A DNA stretch of 61,173 nucleotides from Streptomyces sp. BR123 (GTDB lineage: Bacteria > Actinomycetota > Actinomycetes > Streptomycetales > Streptomycetaceae): NCBI RefSeq assembly GCF_013401435.1, contig NZ_JACBGN010000008.1, forward strand, positions 1 through 61,173, written 5' to 3'. Numbering within the stretch: the first letter of the stretch is position 1; each line of letters begins with the position of its first letter. The notes under the pieces are model-generated. The model made no database searches. It saw only the letters and a program-made list of their open reading frames with translations, and was not told the origin of the DNA. Positions 1-8,626 of this stretch are shown here, one piece after another. The position numbers were made by a program, and so were the translations under genes.

Positions 1-1
1 C

Positions 2-814
2 GATTCGGCCCGTTACAGCACCCTGCCGGATGCGATGCCGCTGGTCAGCCAGCATGTGCCGGAGATTCCCTACCTGGCGGTGGCGGTGCATTACGCGGGA
101 CTGCCGACGGCCGGGGCGCACGGCTGGGTGCGGGTGGAGGCGGAGTCCGGCACCTGGCCGGCGTCCGCCGTGACCCCGGGTGAGCGGCTGTACCGGAGAG
201 TGGCGGTCGCCGGGTGGCATCACAGCGCCGTCCGGCTGGGTCAGGAGCTGGACGCGTGGGCACGGCGCACGCATGCCGACGCGGTCGTCGTCGCCGGGGA
301 CGCCTGGGCGGGCAACGTCCTGGTCCGGCGGCTGCCGCACGCCCTGCGTGACAAGGTCGTACGGGTCGGGGGCACGATCGCGACGGACAGCCGGCGGGCG
401 CTGCTCGAACCGCAGCTCGGCAGCGTGTTCCGCGGCCGGATCGCCGCGCACGACAGGGACCTGGCCGACATCTTCATCGGCCGCCGGGCCCTCGGCGGGC
501 CCGTGGCCGAGGGGCTGGCGGCCGTCGTCGCCGCCCTCCAGCGCGGCCAGGTCTCGGCGCTGCTGTTGAACGGTCCGCCCGCCCCCGCGCTGCGGCTGTG
601 GACCGGCCCGCTGCCCACCCAGCTCGCCCTGACCGAGGAGGAGCTGGTCTCCTGCGGGGTGCGGGCGCCCCGCGAGGAAGCCGCCGACGAGGCCCTGTTG
701 CGGGCTCTCGTCGGCACCGCCGCCGAGCTGGTCGTCGTACCGGAGGAGGAGCTGCGGCTGGGCGGGGGCATCGGGGCGCTGCTGCGGTACGCCGACGCCG
801 GCACCTCGGTCTGA
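2..814 (+). CDS. Vms1/baeRF-type protein (Rv2629 family), 5' truncated by window edge
   Basis: The frame is open from base 2 through the TGA at 812-814, so the ATG at 35 is probably internal and the N-terminal part lies outside the window. The visible part (about 270 residues) has the look of bacterial archaeo-eukaryotic release factor family 2 proteins. These are related to eRF1 domain 2 and the Vms1/ANKZF1 peptidyl-tRNA hydrolases, and in mycobacteria to Rv2629. Recognisable segments are the early GWVRVEAE strand, a central DAVVVAGDAW strand and a C-terminal ELVVVPEEEL-GGGIGALLRY block. The family is thought to act on stalled or hibernating ribosomes; its role here is inferred. The next gene converges from the minus strand 30 bp away. 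Confidence 0.75.
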   Translation, partial: DSARYSTLPDAMPLVSQHVPEIPYLAVAVHYAGLPTAGAHGWVRVEAESGTWPASAVTPGERLYRRVAVAGWHHSAVRLGQELDAWARRTHADAVVVAGDAWAGNVLVRRLPHALRDKVVRVGGTIATDSRRALLEPQLGSVFRGRIAAHDRDLADIFIGRRALGGPVAEGLAAVVAALQRGQVSALLLNGPPAPALRLWTGPLPTQLALTEEELVSCGVRAPREEAADEALLRALVGTAAELVVVPEEELRLGGGIGALLRYADAGTSV

Positions 815-844
815 CGGGCGTCCCACGCCTGACCGGAGCCCGCG

Positions 845-1606
845 TCACCGGTACGGGTCGAAGGGGATGCCGGCCGGCTTGGCCTCGGCCAGGTGCGACT
901 GGAAGGCCCCGTCCTTCAGGCCGAAGTGCGCGCTGCCGAAGTCGGCCTGGCTGAGCTTGTCGCGCAGGGTCGGGGGGTAGCCCGACCAGCCGACGAGTGC
1001 CGGGAACTGCCAGGCCCGCCTGTGGTTCTCCGGGGGTTCGTCGTTGTTGTTCGCGGCGCGGAAGCAGTGCGTGCTGATGCCGTCCTTGTGGTAGACGATC
1101 TTGGGGTGGGTGCCGTTCCAGCGGATCTGGTCGCGGGTGTGGAGGTTGAAGTCGCCGTGGGCTGACGTCGCGACGTACTTGGCCTCGTTGTTCTGGATCC
1201 ACACCACGACGTGTTCCCAGTCGTGGCGGTGGCCGCCGAGGCTGACGCCGGGGAGAGCCTGGTCCTTCTCGAAGTACAGCGCGTACATCACGGCGCACCA
1301 TCCGTTGTTGCAGGTCGCCCGCGAGTATCCGTTGGTGTTGTCGAGGTCCGAGGCGTCCCGGCAGCTGCCGTTGAGGGCTCCGGTGGGGTTGAGGCCGCCG
1401 TTCAGGGAGCCGTTCGGGCCTATCGCGGGTGTCGGGTAGCAGCCGTCGGTGTCGTAGTCATAGGCGGGCTGGAAGTCCAGCTCCATCGGTTCGGCATGGG
1501 CGGGCAGTGCGGAGGGTGGCGCCGCGAACGCGGTCTGGGGGACGCCGACGAGCAGGGTGAGCGAGGCACCGACGACTACGAGCGATCTCCGGACGTGGCG
1601 GTTCAT
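845..1606 (-). CDS. Secreted NPP1 (necrosis-inducing-like, NLP) family protein
   Basis: 253 residues. The start at MNRHVRRSL gives a Sec signal peptide with a likely AFA cleavage site near residue 28; an upstream in-frame extension is arginine- and proline-rich and not protein-like. The mature region has the NLP heptapeptide GHRHDWE in the middle. NLPs are beta-sandwich cytolysins from oomycetes, fungi and some bacteria; family members bind sphingolipids at plant membranes, with the HxDWE acidic residues holding a divalent metal. Streptomyces copies are known, but whether they are cytolytic is not clear. Further support comes from the N-terminal PAYDYDTDGCYPTPAI block and the paired cysteines. 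No partner gene is adjacent. Confidence 0.88.
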   Translation of the reverse strand: MNRHVRRSLVVVGASLTLLVGVPQTAFAAPPSALPAHAEPMELDFQPAYDYDTDGCYPTPAIGPNGSLNGGLNPTGALNGSCRDASDLDNTNGYSRATCNNGWCAVMYALYFEKDQALPGVSLGGHRHDWEHVVVWIQNNEAKYVATSAHGDFNLHTRDQIRWNGTHPKIVYHKDGISTHCFRAANNNDEPPENHRRAWQFPALVGWSGYPPTLRDKLSQADFGSAHFGLKDGAFQSHLAEAKPAGIPFDPYR

Positions 1607-2141
1607 CCGCACAGCGGGCCTCCTGGCCAGGGGTGGGGGGCGGCATACGAGCCCGCCCACCACGGGGCGGCGCACGCCCGGAGCATCATTCGCGAACCTC
1701 GTCGGCGGGGCAAGGGTTCGGGACGGCAAATCTGTTGCCCATGCCGCGAGTTGAGGTCGGCGCGCCCATGCCATGGCGGATGTTTGTGACGTTTCGCCAG
1801 GGGTCGTCTGCGGCCACCCGGCCGTGCGCGCTTGCCGCGGGACGGGTGCGGGCTCGGCGGCCTTCCACCGCACCCGGCTTCGGGCGTCACGAGACAGCCC
1901 CATGCCCCACGTCCCACCCGCGGCCTCCACGCGTGCCGGCAAGGCGCGATGCGCACACGTCACACCTTGTTCGAGGTTCCGGACGACTCGGAGGTCGTCG
2001 CCCTCCCCTGCGCCCTCCACTGCGCCCTCGACTCCGGCTTCGTGTCGGAGACGGGCAGGGGGACATCGAGTGGCCTCCGGAGGCGGCGCAGGCCGCCCGG
2101 CCACGCGAGGTGGCGGGCGGCTTCGTGTCTGCGCCTGCGGT
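1607..2141. other. Intergenic region without a convincing gene
   Basis: This stretch lies between the NPP1 gene start and the permease stop. A plus-strand frame starting at the ATG near 1949 (MRTRHTLFEVPDDSEV) looks briefly protein-like. It then becomes arginine-rich, while a second frame looks better near 2065-2200, so it could be a worn remnant. I could not assign it to a family. The NPP1 promoter should lie in the first 150 bp. Confidence 0.4.
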
Positions 2142-3590
2142 CTACGCCGGCGGGCGCTCGCCCCCGGTCGTGTCCGTAGCGCGCCCCGCCAACTTGGAGT
2201 GGCGGTAGGAGTAGCCGAAGTAGATGATCAGCCCGATGAGGAACCAGACCAGGAAGCGGAGCCACGTCTCCACGCGGAGGTAGGTGATGAGCCAGATCGA
2301 GGCGATGACGCCGACCGCGGGGGTGATGGGCATGAGCGGTGTGCGGAAGGAGCGGTGCAGGTCGGGGCGCCGGTAGTGGAGCACGATGACGGCGGTGCAC
2401 ACGACGGCGAAGGCGAGCAGGATCCCGATGTTGGTGAGTTCCGCTGCCTCGCCGATCGGCACGAAGCCCGCGATGACGGCGGACGCGACGCCGACGATCC
2501 AGGTGACGCGGGTCGGGACGTGCCGGGTCGGGTGGGTCTTGGCGAACCAGTGGGGCAGCAGTCCGTCACGGCTCATGGAGAACCACACGCGGGTCACGCC
2601 GAGCATGAACGTGAACATCACCGTGAGGATGCCGATGATCGCCCCGACCGCGATGACGTCGGCGACCACGGGCAGCCCGACCGCCTTGAAGGCGGTGGAG
2701 AAGCCGCTCTCCGGGTCGATCTCCGTGTAGCTCTGCATGCCGGTCAGGACCAGGCAGGCGAGCACGTACAGCACCATGGCGATGGCGAGGGAGTAGATGA
2801 TCGCCCGGGGCATGTGCCGTTGCGCGTCCTTGGACTCCTCCGCCGCCGTGCTCATCGCGTCGTAGCCGAAGACCGCGAAGAAGACCGTGGCCGCGCCGGT
2901 GAAGGCACCGCCCACGCCGAACGGGAAGAAGGGCGTGTAGTTGTCGGTGTTGATGTGGAAGAAGCCGACGACGATGACCAGCAGTACGACCAGCACCTTG
3001 AGGGCGACGACGGCCGTCTCGAACCGGGCCGCGCTCTTCATGCCGAGGTTGAGCAGGTAGGCCGTGAACAGGCACAGCACGGCCGCGATGAGGTCGAAGC
3101 GGTGCCCTTCGCCGGTGCCCGGGGCCCCGAGCATCCAGGTGGGCAGAGCGGCGCCCGTCTCCTCCAGCAGGAAGTTGAAGTATCCGGAGATGCCGATGGC
3201 GACCACCGCGACGATGGCCGTGTACTCCAGCAGCAGGTCCCACCCGATGAACCAGCCGGCCAGCTCGCCCAGGACGGCGTACCCGTAGGTGTAGGCGGAG
3301 CCGGCCTTCGGGATCAGGCCGGCGAACTCCGCGTACGAGAACGCTGCCGCGGCGCTGGCCACACCGGCGATGAGGAAGGAGAGCAGCACTGCCGGTCCCG
3401 CCACGCTGTTGGCGACCGTCCCGGCGAGTGTGAAGATGCCGGCGCCGATGATGCCGCCGACACCGATGGCGGTGAGCTGCCACAGACCGAGGGTCCGGGT
3501 GAGCTGCTCACTGGCCGGGCCTTCGGGTTCTTCGATGTGCTCGATCGGCTTGCGACGGAGTACGCCCTGCCCTGACCACAGCGAAGGCAT
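2142..3590 (-). CDS. APC-superfamily amino acid permease (cationic amino acid transporter type)
   Basis: 482 residues, the usual size for CAT-type permeases (TC 2.A.3.3). A hydrophilic N-terminus of about 35 residues is followed by the first transmembrane helix with the APC signature GVGGIIGAGIF, then roughly 12 hydrophobic segments. The unwound GIISG-like motif of helix 1 and the FGYDAMSTAAEE block of helix 6 are both clear. It should be an inner-membrane, proton-coupled or exchange importer of amino acids; the substrate cannot be read from sequence. It stands alone on the minus strand, about 100 bp from the NmrA-like gene stop. Confidence 0.9.
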   Translation of the reverse strand: MPSLWSGQGVLRRKPIEHIEEPEGPASEQLTRTLGLWQLTAIGVGGIIGAGIFTLAGTVANSVAGPAVLLSFLIAGVASAAAAFSYAEFAGLIPKAGSAYTYGYAVLGELAGWFIGWDLLLEYTAIVAVVAIGISGYFNFLLEETGAALPTWMLGAPGTGEGHRFDLIAAVLCLFTAYLLNLGMKSAARFETAVVALKVLVVLLVIVVGFFHINTDNYTPFFPFGVGGAFTGAATVFFAVFGYDAMSTAAEESKDAQRHMPRAIIYSLAIAMVLYVLACLVLTGMQSYTEIDPESGFSTAFKAVGLPVVADVIAVGAIIGILTVMFTFMLGVTRVWFSMSRDGLLPHWFAKTHPTRHVPTRVTWIVGVASAVIAGFVPIGEAAELTNIGILLAFAVVCTAVIVLHYRRPDLHRSFRTPLMPITPAVGVIASIWLITYLRVETWLRFLVWFLIGLIIYFGYSYRHSKLAGRATDTTGGERPPA

Positions 3591-3694
3591 GTTCCGCTCC
3601 TTTCCGCCTGGGGTGACGGGCGCTCATCATCGCGGAAGGACCGCGGTGGCGGAATTAGGCGCTCCGGTTGCCTGCCCCCTGGGGGAGGTGTGTT

Positions 3695-4642
3695 TCAGGC
3701 CAGGTGGAACTCGTCGCGGTGCGCGGTCAGCCAGGTTCTGAAGTCCTGGAGGCCGGGGTGGAGTGCGCGGACGGCATCGAGGTCACGGGCGGCGGTGAAG
3801 GCGTGCTCGCAGTCCGCGTAGTACTGGAACATGTTGCCGGCCTCGTCCGCGCCGGGGAACCCGAGGGCACGGAAGGCGTCCGGTGTCAGGGGCCGGTAGC
3901 GCACCGGCTGTCCGAGTACGTCGGTCATGGCGGCGGCCATGTCGGCGACGGGCAGGTGCTCGCCGGCGATGCTGATCGTGGCGGCGATGAAGTCCGTGCC
4001 GCCCTTGAAGACGGCCAGGGCGGTCTTTCCGATGTCGTCGACGGCGATGCCGGAGAGCCTGCTGTCGCCCATGGGGTAGACGAGTTCGAAGGTGCCGTCC
4101 TCGGCCCGCTGCGGGCCGAACATCGACAGCAGGTTCTCCCAGTAGAACGTGGCCCGCAGGAAGGTGGTGGGAACGCCGGCGTCGGTGAAGAAGTGGTCGG
4201 CTTCCGCCTTGGCGTCGAAGTGCGGCACCTTGTACGAGCCCTGCAGCGTGGGCATCCGGTCGTCGTCGAGCGGAATGCACGCGCGGGTGTCCTCCAGCGT
4301 GGACCAGATCGCGTGCTGCACTCCGGCGTGTCCCGCCGCCCGGGCCAGGGCCTGCGCCTGCGCCTGCTCGTGGGCCGCGGACATGTCCTCCCAGAAATTG
4401 GTCACCAGGAAGGCGCCGTAGGCGCCTTCCAGGGCCGGGTGCAGGCTCGCCTCGTCGTCCATGTCGGCGCGGACGACCTCCGCGCCGCGCCGTTCCAGCT
4501 CTCTCGCCCGGTCCGAATCCGGCCTGCGGGTCACCGCCCGCACCGCGAAGCCGCTGTCCTCGTCCTCCAGGACGGCACGGGCCACGGCCCCGCCCTGATG
4601 GCCCGTCGCGCCGAACACGGTGATGATCTGCTTGCCGTCCAT
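3695..4642 (-). CDS. NmrA-like NAD(P)-binding protein
   Basis: 315 residues. The start at MDGKQIITVFGATG is supported by a GGAAGAGG-like ribosome binding site and by the dinucleotide-binding motif GATGHQGG beginning at residue 10. NmrA/HSCARG proteins are atypical short-chain dehydrogenases that sense NAD(P) rather than catalyse a reaction, although some Streptomyces members are annotated as NAD(P)H-binding oxidoreductases. The Rossmann fold continues with an ADMDDEASL strand-turn and a substrate-like C-terminal lobe (YYADCEHAF). Upstream in-frame sequence beyond 4642 belongs to a TetR remnant rather than to this protein. Confidence 0.85.
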   Translation of the reverse strand: MDGKQIITVFGATGHQGGAVARAVLEDEDSGFAVRAVTRRPDSDRARELERRGAEVVRADMDDEASLHPALEGAYGAFLVTNFWEDMSAAHEQAQAQALARAAGHAGVQHAIWSTLEDTRACIPLDDDRMPTLQGSYKVPHFDAKAEADHFFTDAGVPTTFLRATFYWENLLSMFGPQRAEDGTFELVYPMGDSRLSGIAVDDIGKTALAVFKGGTDFIAATISIAGEHLPVADMAAAMTDVLGQPVRYRPLTPDAFRALGFPGADEAGNMFQYYADCEHAFTAARDLDAVRALHPGLQDFRTWLTAHRDEFHLA

Positions 4643-4815
4643 CGCCAGCACCTCTTCCCTGCCGCAGCCGCCACAGAACCTGCCAGTGAAACCTACGGTC
4701 GGGAAACGCCTCATCCGTGCCGCACACGCCGACGCGCCTGCGCATGACGCCCACTGCGCGGACCTCCGCCGCCCCCGCCGTCCCCGGTTCCCCGGTCGGG
4801 GACCGGAGGGGAGCC

Positions 4816-4999
4816 GTTGCCGGTCGGCCCGACCGAGGACTGCCGACACGAGGGCGCGCGCGTACGCGGTGTCGAGTCCGTGCGGGCGGAAGAGGGTGCG
4901 GTACATCAGGGGCGACGACGTGTTCGACGACCGCTGCGTCAGGGCGTCGCGGCCCACCCCGGCGCTGAGTTCGCGTACCGCGGCGTGGACATCCCGGGC
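4816..4999 (-). pseudogene. Remnant of a TetR/AcrR regulator C-terminal domain
   Basis: About 60 codons on the minus strand resemble the end of TetR-family regulators. An ELSAGVGRDAL segment is followed by PLMYRTLF and then LDTAYARALVSAVLG, the usual order of the last helices (normally a GPLYYRLL-type helix and a LVDAVLAG-type end). There is no DNA-binding domain, no start and no stop of its own; the frame runs on into the NmrA-like gene. It probably marks deletion of a regulator that sat upstream of that gene. The match is from memory of family patterns, not a search. Confidence 0.45.
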
Positions 5000-5187
5000 A
5001 CTCGCTTCGCGCCGCCCACCGCCGGCCGTGTCGTCTCCCACGAGGGCCCCACCGCTCTCCCCCGTCCCGGCCGGCGCGCGCTGAACCGGTCTTCGGGCCG
5101 GTCCCGCACCCGGACTCGGGGGTGTTTCAGGGATGCGTCAGGGCCTTCCCCGAGGATCCGGGCTGCCAGCACGAGCATGATCATGCC

Positions 5188-5802
5188 ATGTCGACCACAG
5201 CCCGCCAGTGGAATTTCTTCACCATCGGTCCGCTCTGCATGACGGCCTACGGAATCATCCGCCTCACCGATCCCACACACGGCCCCGGCCTCGCCTGGAG
5301 CCTCGGCCATCTCGCGCTGCTGGCGGCCGTACTGGCCCTCGTGCCGGTGATCTGGCAGCTGCGGCGGTGGGCCGCGGCCGGGCGCGGGCCGGCGGCACGC
5401 CTGCTCGCCGGCGCCGCGACCACCGCGGGTCTGCTCGGCGCGGCAGCGGCGACGGCGCAGACCGTGATCGACCTGGTGGTCGGGTTCCTCTGCGCGGACC
5501 GGGAGGCCATGAACGTCATGTTCGACGGCGTCAGGAGCCACCCCGGGGTGACGGCCGCCGTCTACAGCGTCGGCCCGCTGCTCTTCTACGTGGGCCTGGT
5601 CCTGCTCACGGCCCAGCTGGCGGTCCTGCGGCGGATCTCTGCCTGGCGGCCGCTCGTGGTGGTCGCGGGCATTGCCGTCACGGCGATGAGCCTGGATCTC
5701 CTTCCCCTGGGCGGGCTGTTGCTGCTGCTGGCCCTCGCGCCGCTGGGCCGGCAGCGGCGCCTCGCGGCCGCCGGTGCGGCTCGGAGCCGACCTCACGGCT
5801 AG
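5188..5802 (+). CDS. Integral membrane protein of unknown function
   Basis: 204 residues from the ATG at 5188 (MSTTARQWNFF). An upstream in-frame ATG at 5122 would add 22 poorly hydrophobic residues. There are about five or six hydrophobic stretches, including GLAWSLGHLALLAAVLAL, a long alanine/leucine helix near residues 70-90, and a C-terminal segment rich in leucine and glycine. I do not recognise a family motif. It is flanked by two decayed genes, so it sits alone. Confidence 0.7.
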   Translation: MSTTARQWNFFTIGPLCMTAYGIIRLTDPTHGPGLAWSLGHLALLAAVLALVPVIWQLRRWAAAGRGPAARLLAGAATTAGLLGAAAATAQTVIDLVVGFLCADREAMNVMFDGVRSHPGVTAAVYSVGPLLFYVGLVLLTAQLAVLRRISAWRPLVVVAGIAVTAMSLDLLPLGGLLLLLALAPLGRQRRLAAAGAARSRPHG

Positions 5803-5910
5803 TACCGGCTGCAGATCGTGATCTTGCTGGTGGGGCCCGTATGCCCACTGTCCGCCGACATGCCGCCGGGCACCGGCAAGCGGTCCGGGCCTGCCCTCGG
5901 ACCGGACCGC

Positions 5911-6336
5911 TCACCTCGTGCTGCTCCTCGCCGGGCCGCGTGGCCCGCCGGGTGGAAGTTGATGCGTCACGCGGGGAAGCCGGTAGCCGGCCTTGGCAAA
6001 GTTCACGGCCACGGGAGTTGGCCCGGTCCGTCGCTGCGCTGATGAACTCCGCGCCCTGCTCGTCGAGGAGGTGGGCGCACTCCGCGAAGAGGTCGTAGGC
6101 ACAGCCGCGACCGCGCTGTTCCGGAATGACGCCGATGAAGCCTACGGTCGGGCCGGGAGGGTTGTGGGCCGGGATGTGAATGCCGGCCGGGTCGCCCTCC
6201 CCAGCCGCCGGGCAGGTCGATCTCGAGTTCGACCTGCCAGGGAGCGGAGCGCAGGAGTGCGGCCCCGGCGTCCTCGGAGGAGCTGCTCGGCAGTCTCCGC
6301 CGAGCAGCCGATCTTCGTCACACCGCTGATCGTCAC
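5911..6336 (-). pseudogene. GNAT N-acetyltransferase, broken by several frameshifts
   Basis: Three minus-strand frames in succession carry pieces of one acetyltransferase. The first, near 6336, reads SGVTKIGCSAETAEQLL. The second, about 6175 to 6018, holds VGFIGVIPEQRGRGCAYDLF, the acetyl-CoA pyrophosphate-binding loop (Q/R-x-x-G-x-G/A) of GNAT enzymes, and ends in AATDRAN. The third continues TPVAVNFAKAGYRL, the typical last strand and helix. Joining the second and third pieces needs a single-base change near 6018. The 5' end is missing because the VOC gene starts nearby on the other strand. No active product is expected. Confidence 0.75.
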
Positions 6337-6386
6337 CGGCGCGCCTGTTGCCGGGCCTTTCGCTCGCGGGTTGGCACAGTGGGGGC

Positions 6387-6812
6387 ATGAGCGCGAAGAG
6401 CGGCGACATTCTGGCCCGAGGTCGTGTGGCGACCCGGCTGCCTGCCCAGGATCTGGACCGGGCCCGGCGTTTCTACGCCGAGCAGCTCGGGCTGGAACCC
6501 GTGGACGAACGGCCCGGCGGGCTGTTGTACCGGTGCGGTGGCACGGAGTTCGCCGTGTTCGCGTCGACGGGGGCCTCGCCCGGCACGTTCACCCAGATGG
6601 GGTGGGAGGTCGACGACCTGGAAGCGGTCGTGTCCGCGCTCAGGCAGCGCGGAGTGGCCTTCGAGGACGTCGATGTCCCCGGGTTCCGCACGAGGGACAA
6701 AATCGCCGAGATCGACGGGAACTACCCGAGCAAGGGCGCGCGGGGCGAACGCGCCGCCTGGTTCCGTGACAGCGAGGGCAACCTGTTGGGCATCGGCGAG
6801 CCCGTCGTGTGA
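6387..6812 (+). CDS. VOC (glyoxalase/bleomycin-resistance fold) protein
   Basis: 141 residues from the ATG at 6387, preceded by a GGGGG ribosome binding site (an in-frame ATG at 6348 lacks one). The first beta-alpha-beta unit reads LDRARRFYAEQLGLEP, the standard VOC opening, and the second half ends in WFRDSEGNLLGIGEP, the usual closing strand with a metal-ligand position. Members include glyoxalase I, extradiol dioxygenases and antibiotic-binding proteins; the substrate here is unknown. It is a single-gene unit. Confidence 0.85.
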   Translation: MSAKSGDILARGRVATRLPAQDLDRARRFYAEQLGLEPVDERPGGLLYRCGGTEFAVFASTGASPGTFTQMGWEVDDLEAVVSALRQRGVAFEDVDVPGFRTRDKIAEIDGNYPSKGARGERAAWFRDSEGNLLGIGEPVV

Positions 6813-7196
6813 GCCGGTCCCCCGCGAAGACGGCCGCGGGCAGGTCGGCGAAGGTCGGCGCAGATCCAGTGGAGGCTCGACGGCGCCCGTCCCGGGCCGG
6901 GCCGCCGCGATGAACCATGGCGCCCGTCCCGGGCCGGCCCGCCGCGATGAACCTGAAACCGCCCGCTGCCGGCATCCGACGGCATGCGCCACATCGGTCG
7001 GGCCCTGGCCGGGACGCCTGGATGCCGACGACGCCGGGATGCACGCCGCGGTGTCCTTCCTCACCGCCTTCCCGGACGGCATGGCGGCACGCATGACGAC
7101 AAGGGGAGCGTGGCAGCCACTGCAGGCAGCGTACGCCGCCCCCGCTGCCGCAAATCGACCTGCTGCGGTTCGAATTGCCGCGTAGCGTGCACCGCT
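6813..7196. other. Intergenic region without a gene
   Basis: About 380 bp between the VOC gene and the nucleotidyltransferase. It contains a short tandem duplication at 6882..6953. The open frames here are compositional shadows. Confidence 0.5.
6882..6953. repeat. 35-bp tandem direct repeat (two copies, one mismatch)
   Basis: The 35-bp unit at 6882-6916 (starting GGCGCCCGTCCCGGGCCG and ending CGCGATGAACC) recurs at 6919-6953 with one substitution and a 2-bp spacer. Each copy ends in GATGAACC. It is not inside a recognised gene, so it is probably a local duplication. Confidence 0.85.
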
Positions 7197-7721
7197 GTGG
7201 ACAGGGAACGCAGCGCCCGGCAGCTTCGGCTGATCGGCGAGACGGTGGACATCACAAAGGCCCTCGGCGTGGAGGTATGGCTCCGTGGGGGTTGGGCCAT
7301 GGACTTCTTCATCGGAGAGGTCACGCGTGACCACGAGGACATCGACTGGTTCGCCTGGGCGGAGGATGCCGCTGCTCTGACCGAAGCCCTGATGCGTTCC
7401 GGCTGGCAGCCGGTGCCCGGGCCGCCTTCCGGCCAGCAGGTCGATTTCGCCAAGGAGGGCGTGGAGAGCAGCTTCGCCCTCCTGGACAGGGACCGGTACG
7501 GGCGCGTTGTGGTCGCCGGCGGGCCCTGGGTCGGGGAGCTGTGGCCGGAGGGCATGCTCGCCGGCTCCGTCGGCGGGGTCGGGGCCGTGCGGTGCCGGAT
7601 CATCAGTACCGGCGCCCAGATCGAGATCAAGCGCATGACGCCGGTCTGGGTTCCGGGCCGGCCGCGGCGGACCAAGGACGCCGAGGACATCGCCCGGCTG
7701 GAGGCGGCACTGCGGGCGTAG
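7197..7721 (+). CDS. ANT(2'')-like aminoglycoside nucleotidyltransferase-family protein
   Basis: 174 residues from a GTG at 7197, with no clear ribosome binding site. The fold marker is WLRGGWAMDFFIG followed by HEDIDWF at about residues 46-52. This corresponds to the GGW-xD...HDDID nucleotidyltransferase core of ANT(2'')-Ia (AadB), with the catalytic Asp-x-Asp as D48 and D50. Known enzymes adenylylate the 2'' hydroxyl of kanamycin- and gentamicin-type drugs, but many chromosomal relatives have no shown resistance role. The C-terminal TKDAEDIARLEAAL helix is also typical. Confidence 0.8.
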   Translation: MDRERSARQLRLIGETVDITKALGVEVWLRGGWAMDFFIGEVTRDHEDIDWFAWAEDAAALTEALMRSGWQPVPGPPSGQQVDFAKEGVESSFALLDRDRYGRVVVAGGPWVGELWPEGMLAGSVGGVGAVRCRIISTGAQIEIKRMTPVWVPGRPRRTKDAEDIARLEAALRA

Positions 7722-7816
7722 CACCGTACCCGGCCCGACGGCTTGTGCAGCGCCCGGCGGTTTCGGGGCGGTGGCGCGGCGCCGGGGCGCCCTGGGGTGC
7801 GCGCCCCGGCGCCCCT

Positions 7817-8550
7817 TCAGCCGGCGCTGATGGCTGCGACGTGGGCGGTGCCGTCGCGGGGGGCGGTGATGTGGACCTGGCCTGCGGAGAAGGCGTCGCG
7901 GCCGTTCGGGCCGGGGATCCGGGCGAAACCGGTCCAGGAGCCGTCCGGCCGCCTGGTGTCGTGCCAGGCCCTGCCGTCGCGGCCGACGGCGACGACCTGG
8001 GCCGAGCCGTCGGGCATGCCCGCGACGTCGACGGCCCTGGCCCCGAGGGCGGGAGTGTTCATGCCGCGCGGCGGCCGGAAGCCTGTCCACGTACCGTCGG
8101 GGCGGCGCACCCGGTGGTAGACCATGCCGTCGAGTCCGATGGCGGGCACCTGTGAGGACCCGTCCGGCAGCCCGGTGATCGCGAGGTCCGGGCCCGAGAA
8201 GGCCGGGGCTCCGTTGTAGCCGGCGAGCCGCTCACAGCCGGTCCAGGTTCCGTCTGCACGCCGGATGCAGTGGCACATTGCTCCGTCGGTGCCACGGGCG
8301 ATGATCTGGGCGCAGCCGTCGGGCATGGCGGCGATCGCCGCCTTCGTCGCACCCCGGCGGCCAGCCGTCGAGCCGCCGGACACGACCCGGAAGCGGGTCG
8401 GGTGCCGCCGGCGCCGCACCGCTGGTGGTAGAGCGTGCCGTCCATGCCGACGGCCGCGATCTGGCCGGTGCCGTCGGCGTCCCGGCGCCCGAGCGGGGAG
8501 ACGCTGCTGTCGTCGTGGCGTGCTGCGGGTCGCGCGGGCAAGCCGTCCAT
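7817..8550 (-). pseudogene. Tectonin-like repeat protein with a frameshift
   Basis: Translation should begin at the ATG at 8550 after a GGAAAGG ribosome binding site. The first frame gives IAAVGMDGTLYHQRCG, then loses its phase near 8405, and the second frame carries the rest to the stop at 7817. The second frame holds four to five copies of a repeat of about 45 residues with the pattern MPDG..Q..A.G.DG..YH..RR.DGTWTGF, as in beta-propeller tectonin or PLL-type lectins. An ACC-CG-ACC sequence where ACC-TGG-ACC-type coding is expected suggests one base was lost. No signal peptide is visible. A sequencing error is the main alternative. Confidence 0.7.
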
Positions 8551-8626
8551 CGGTCGCCTTTCCGTTCTCGGGTCCGGGCGGGGGGATATGGGCGGGATGG
8601 GCGCGGTGCGGTGCGGTGCGGGCGCG

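Noticed and set aside
1607..2104. N-terminal extension of the NPP1 gene to 2104
   Set aside because: The added residues are arginine- and proline-rich, and the signal peptide begins at the methionine at 1606.
1773..3575. Long plus-strand open frame of 600 codons
   Set aside because: It is a shadow of the permease gene: it runs antisense to a clear membrane protein and consists of charged repeats.
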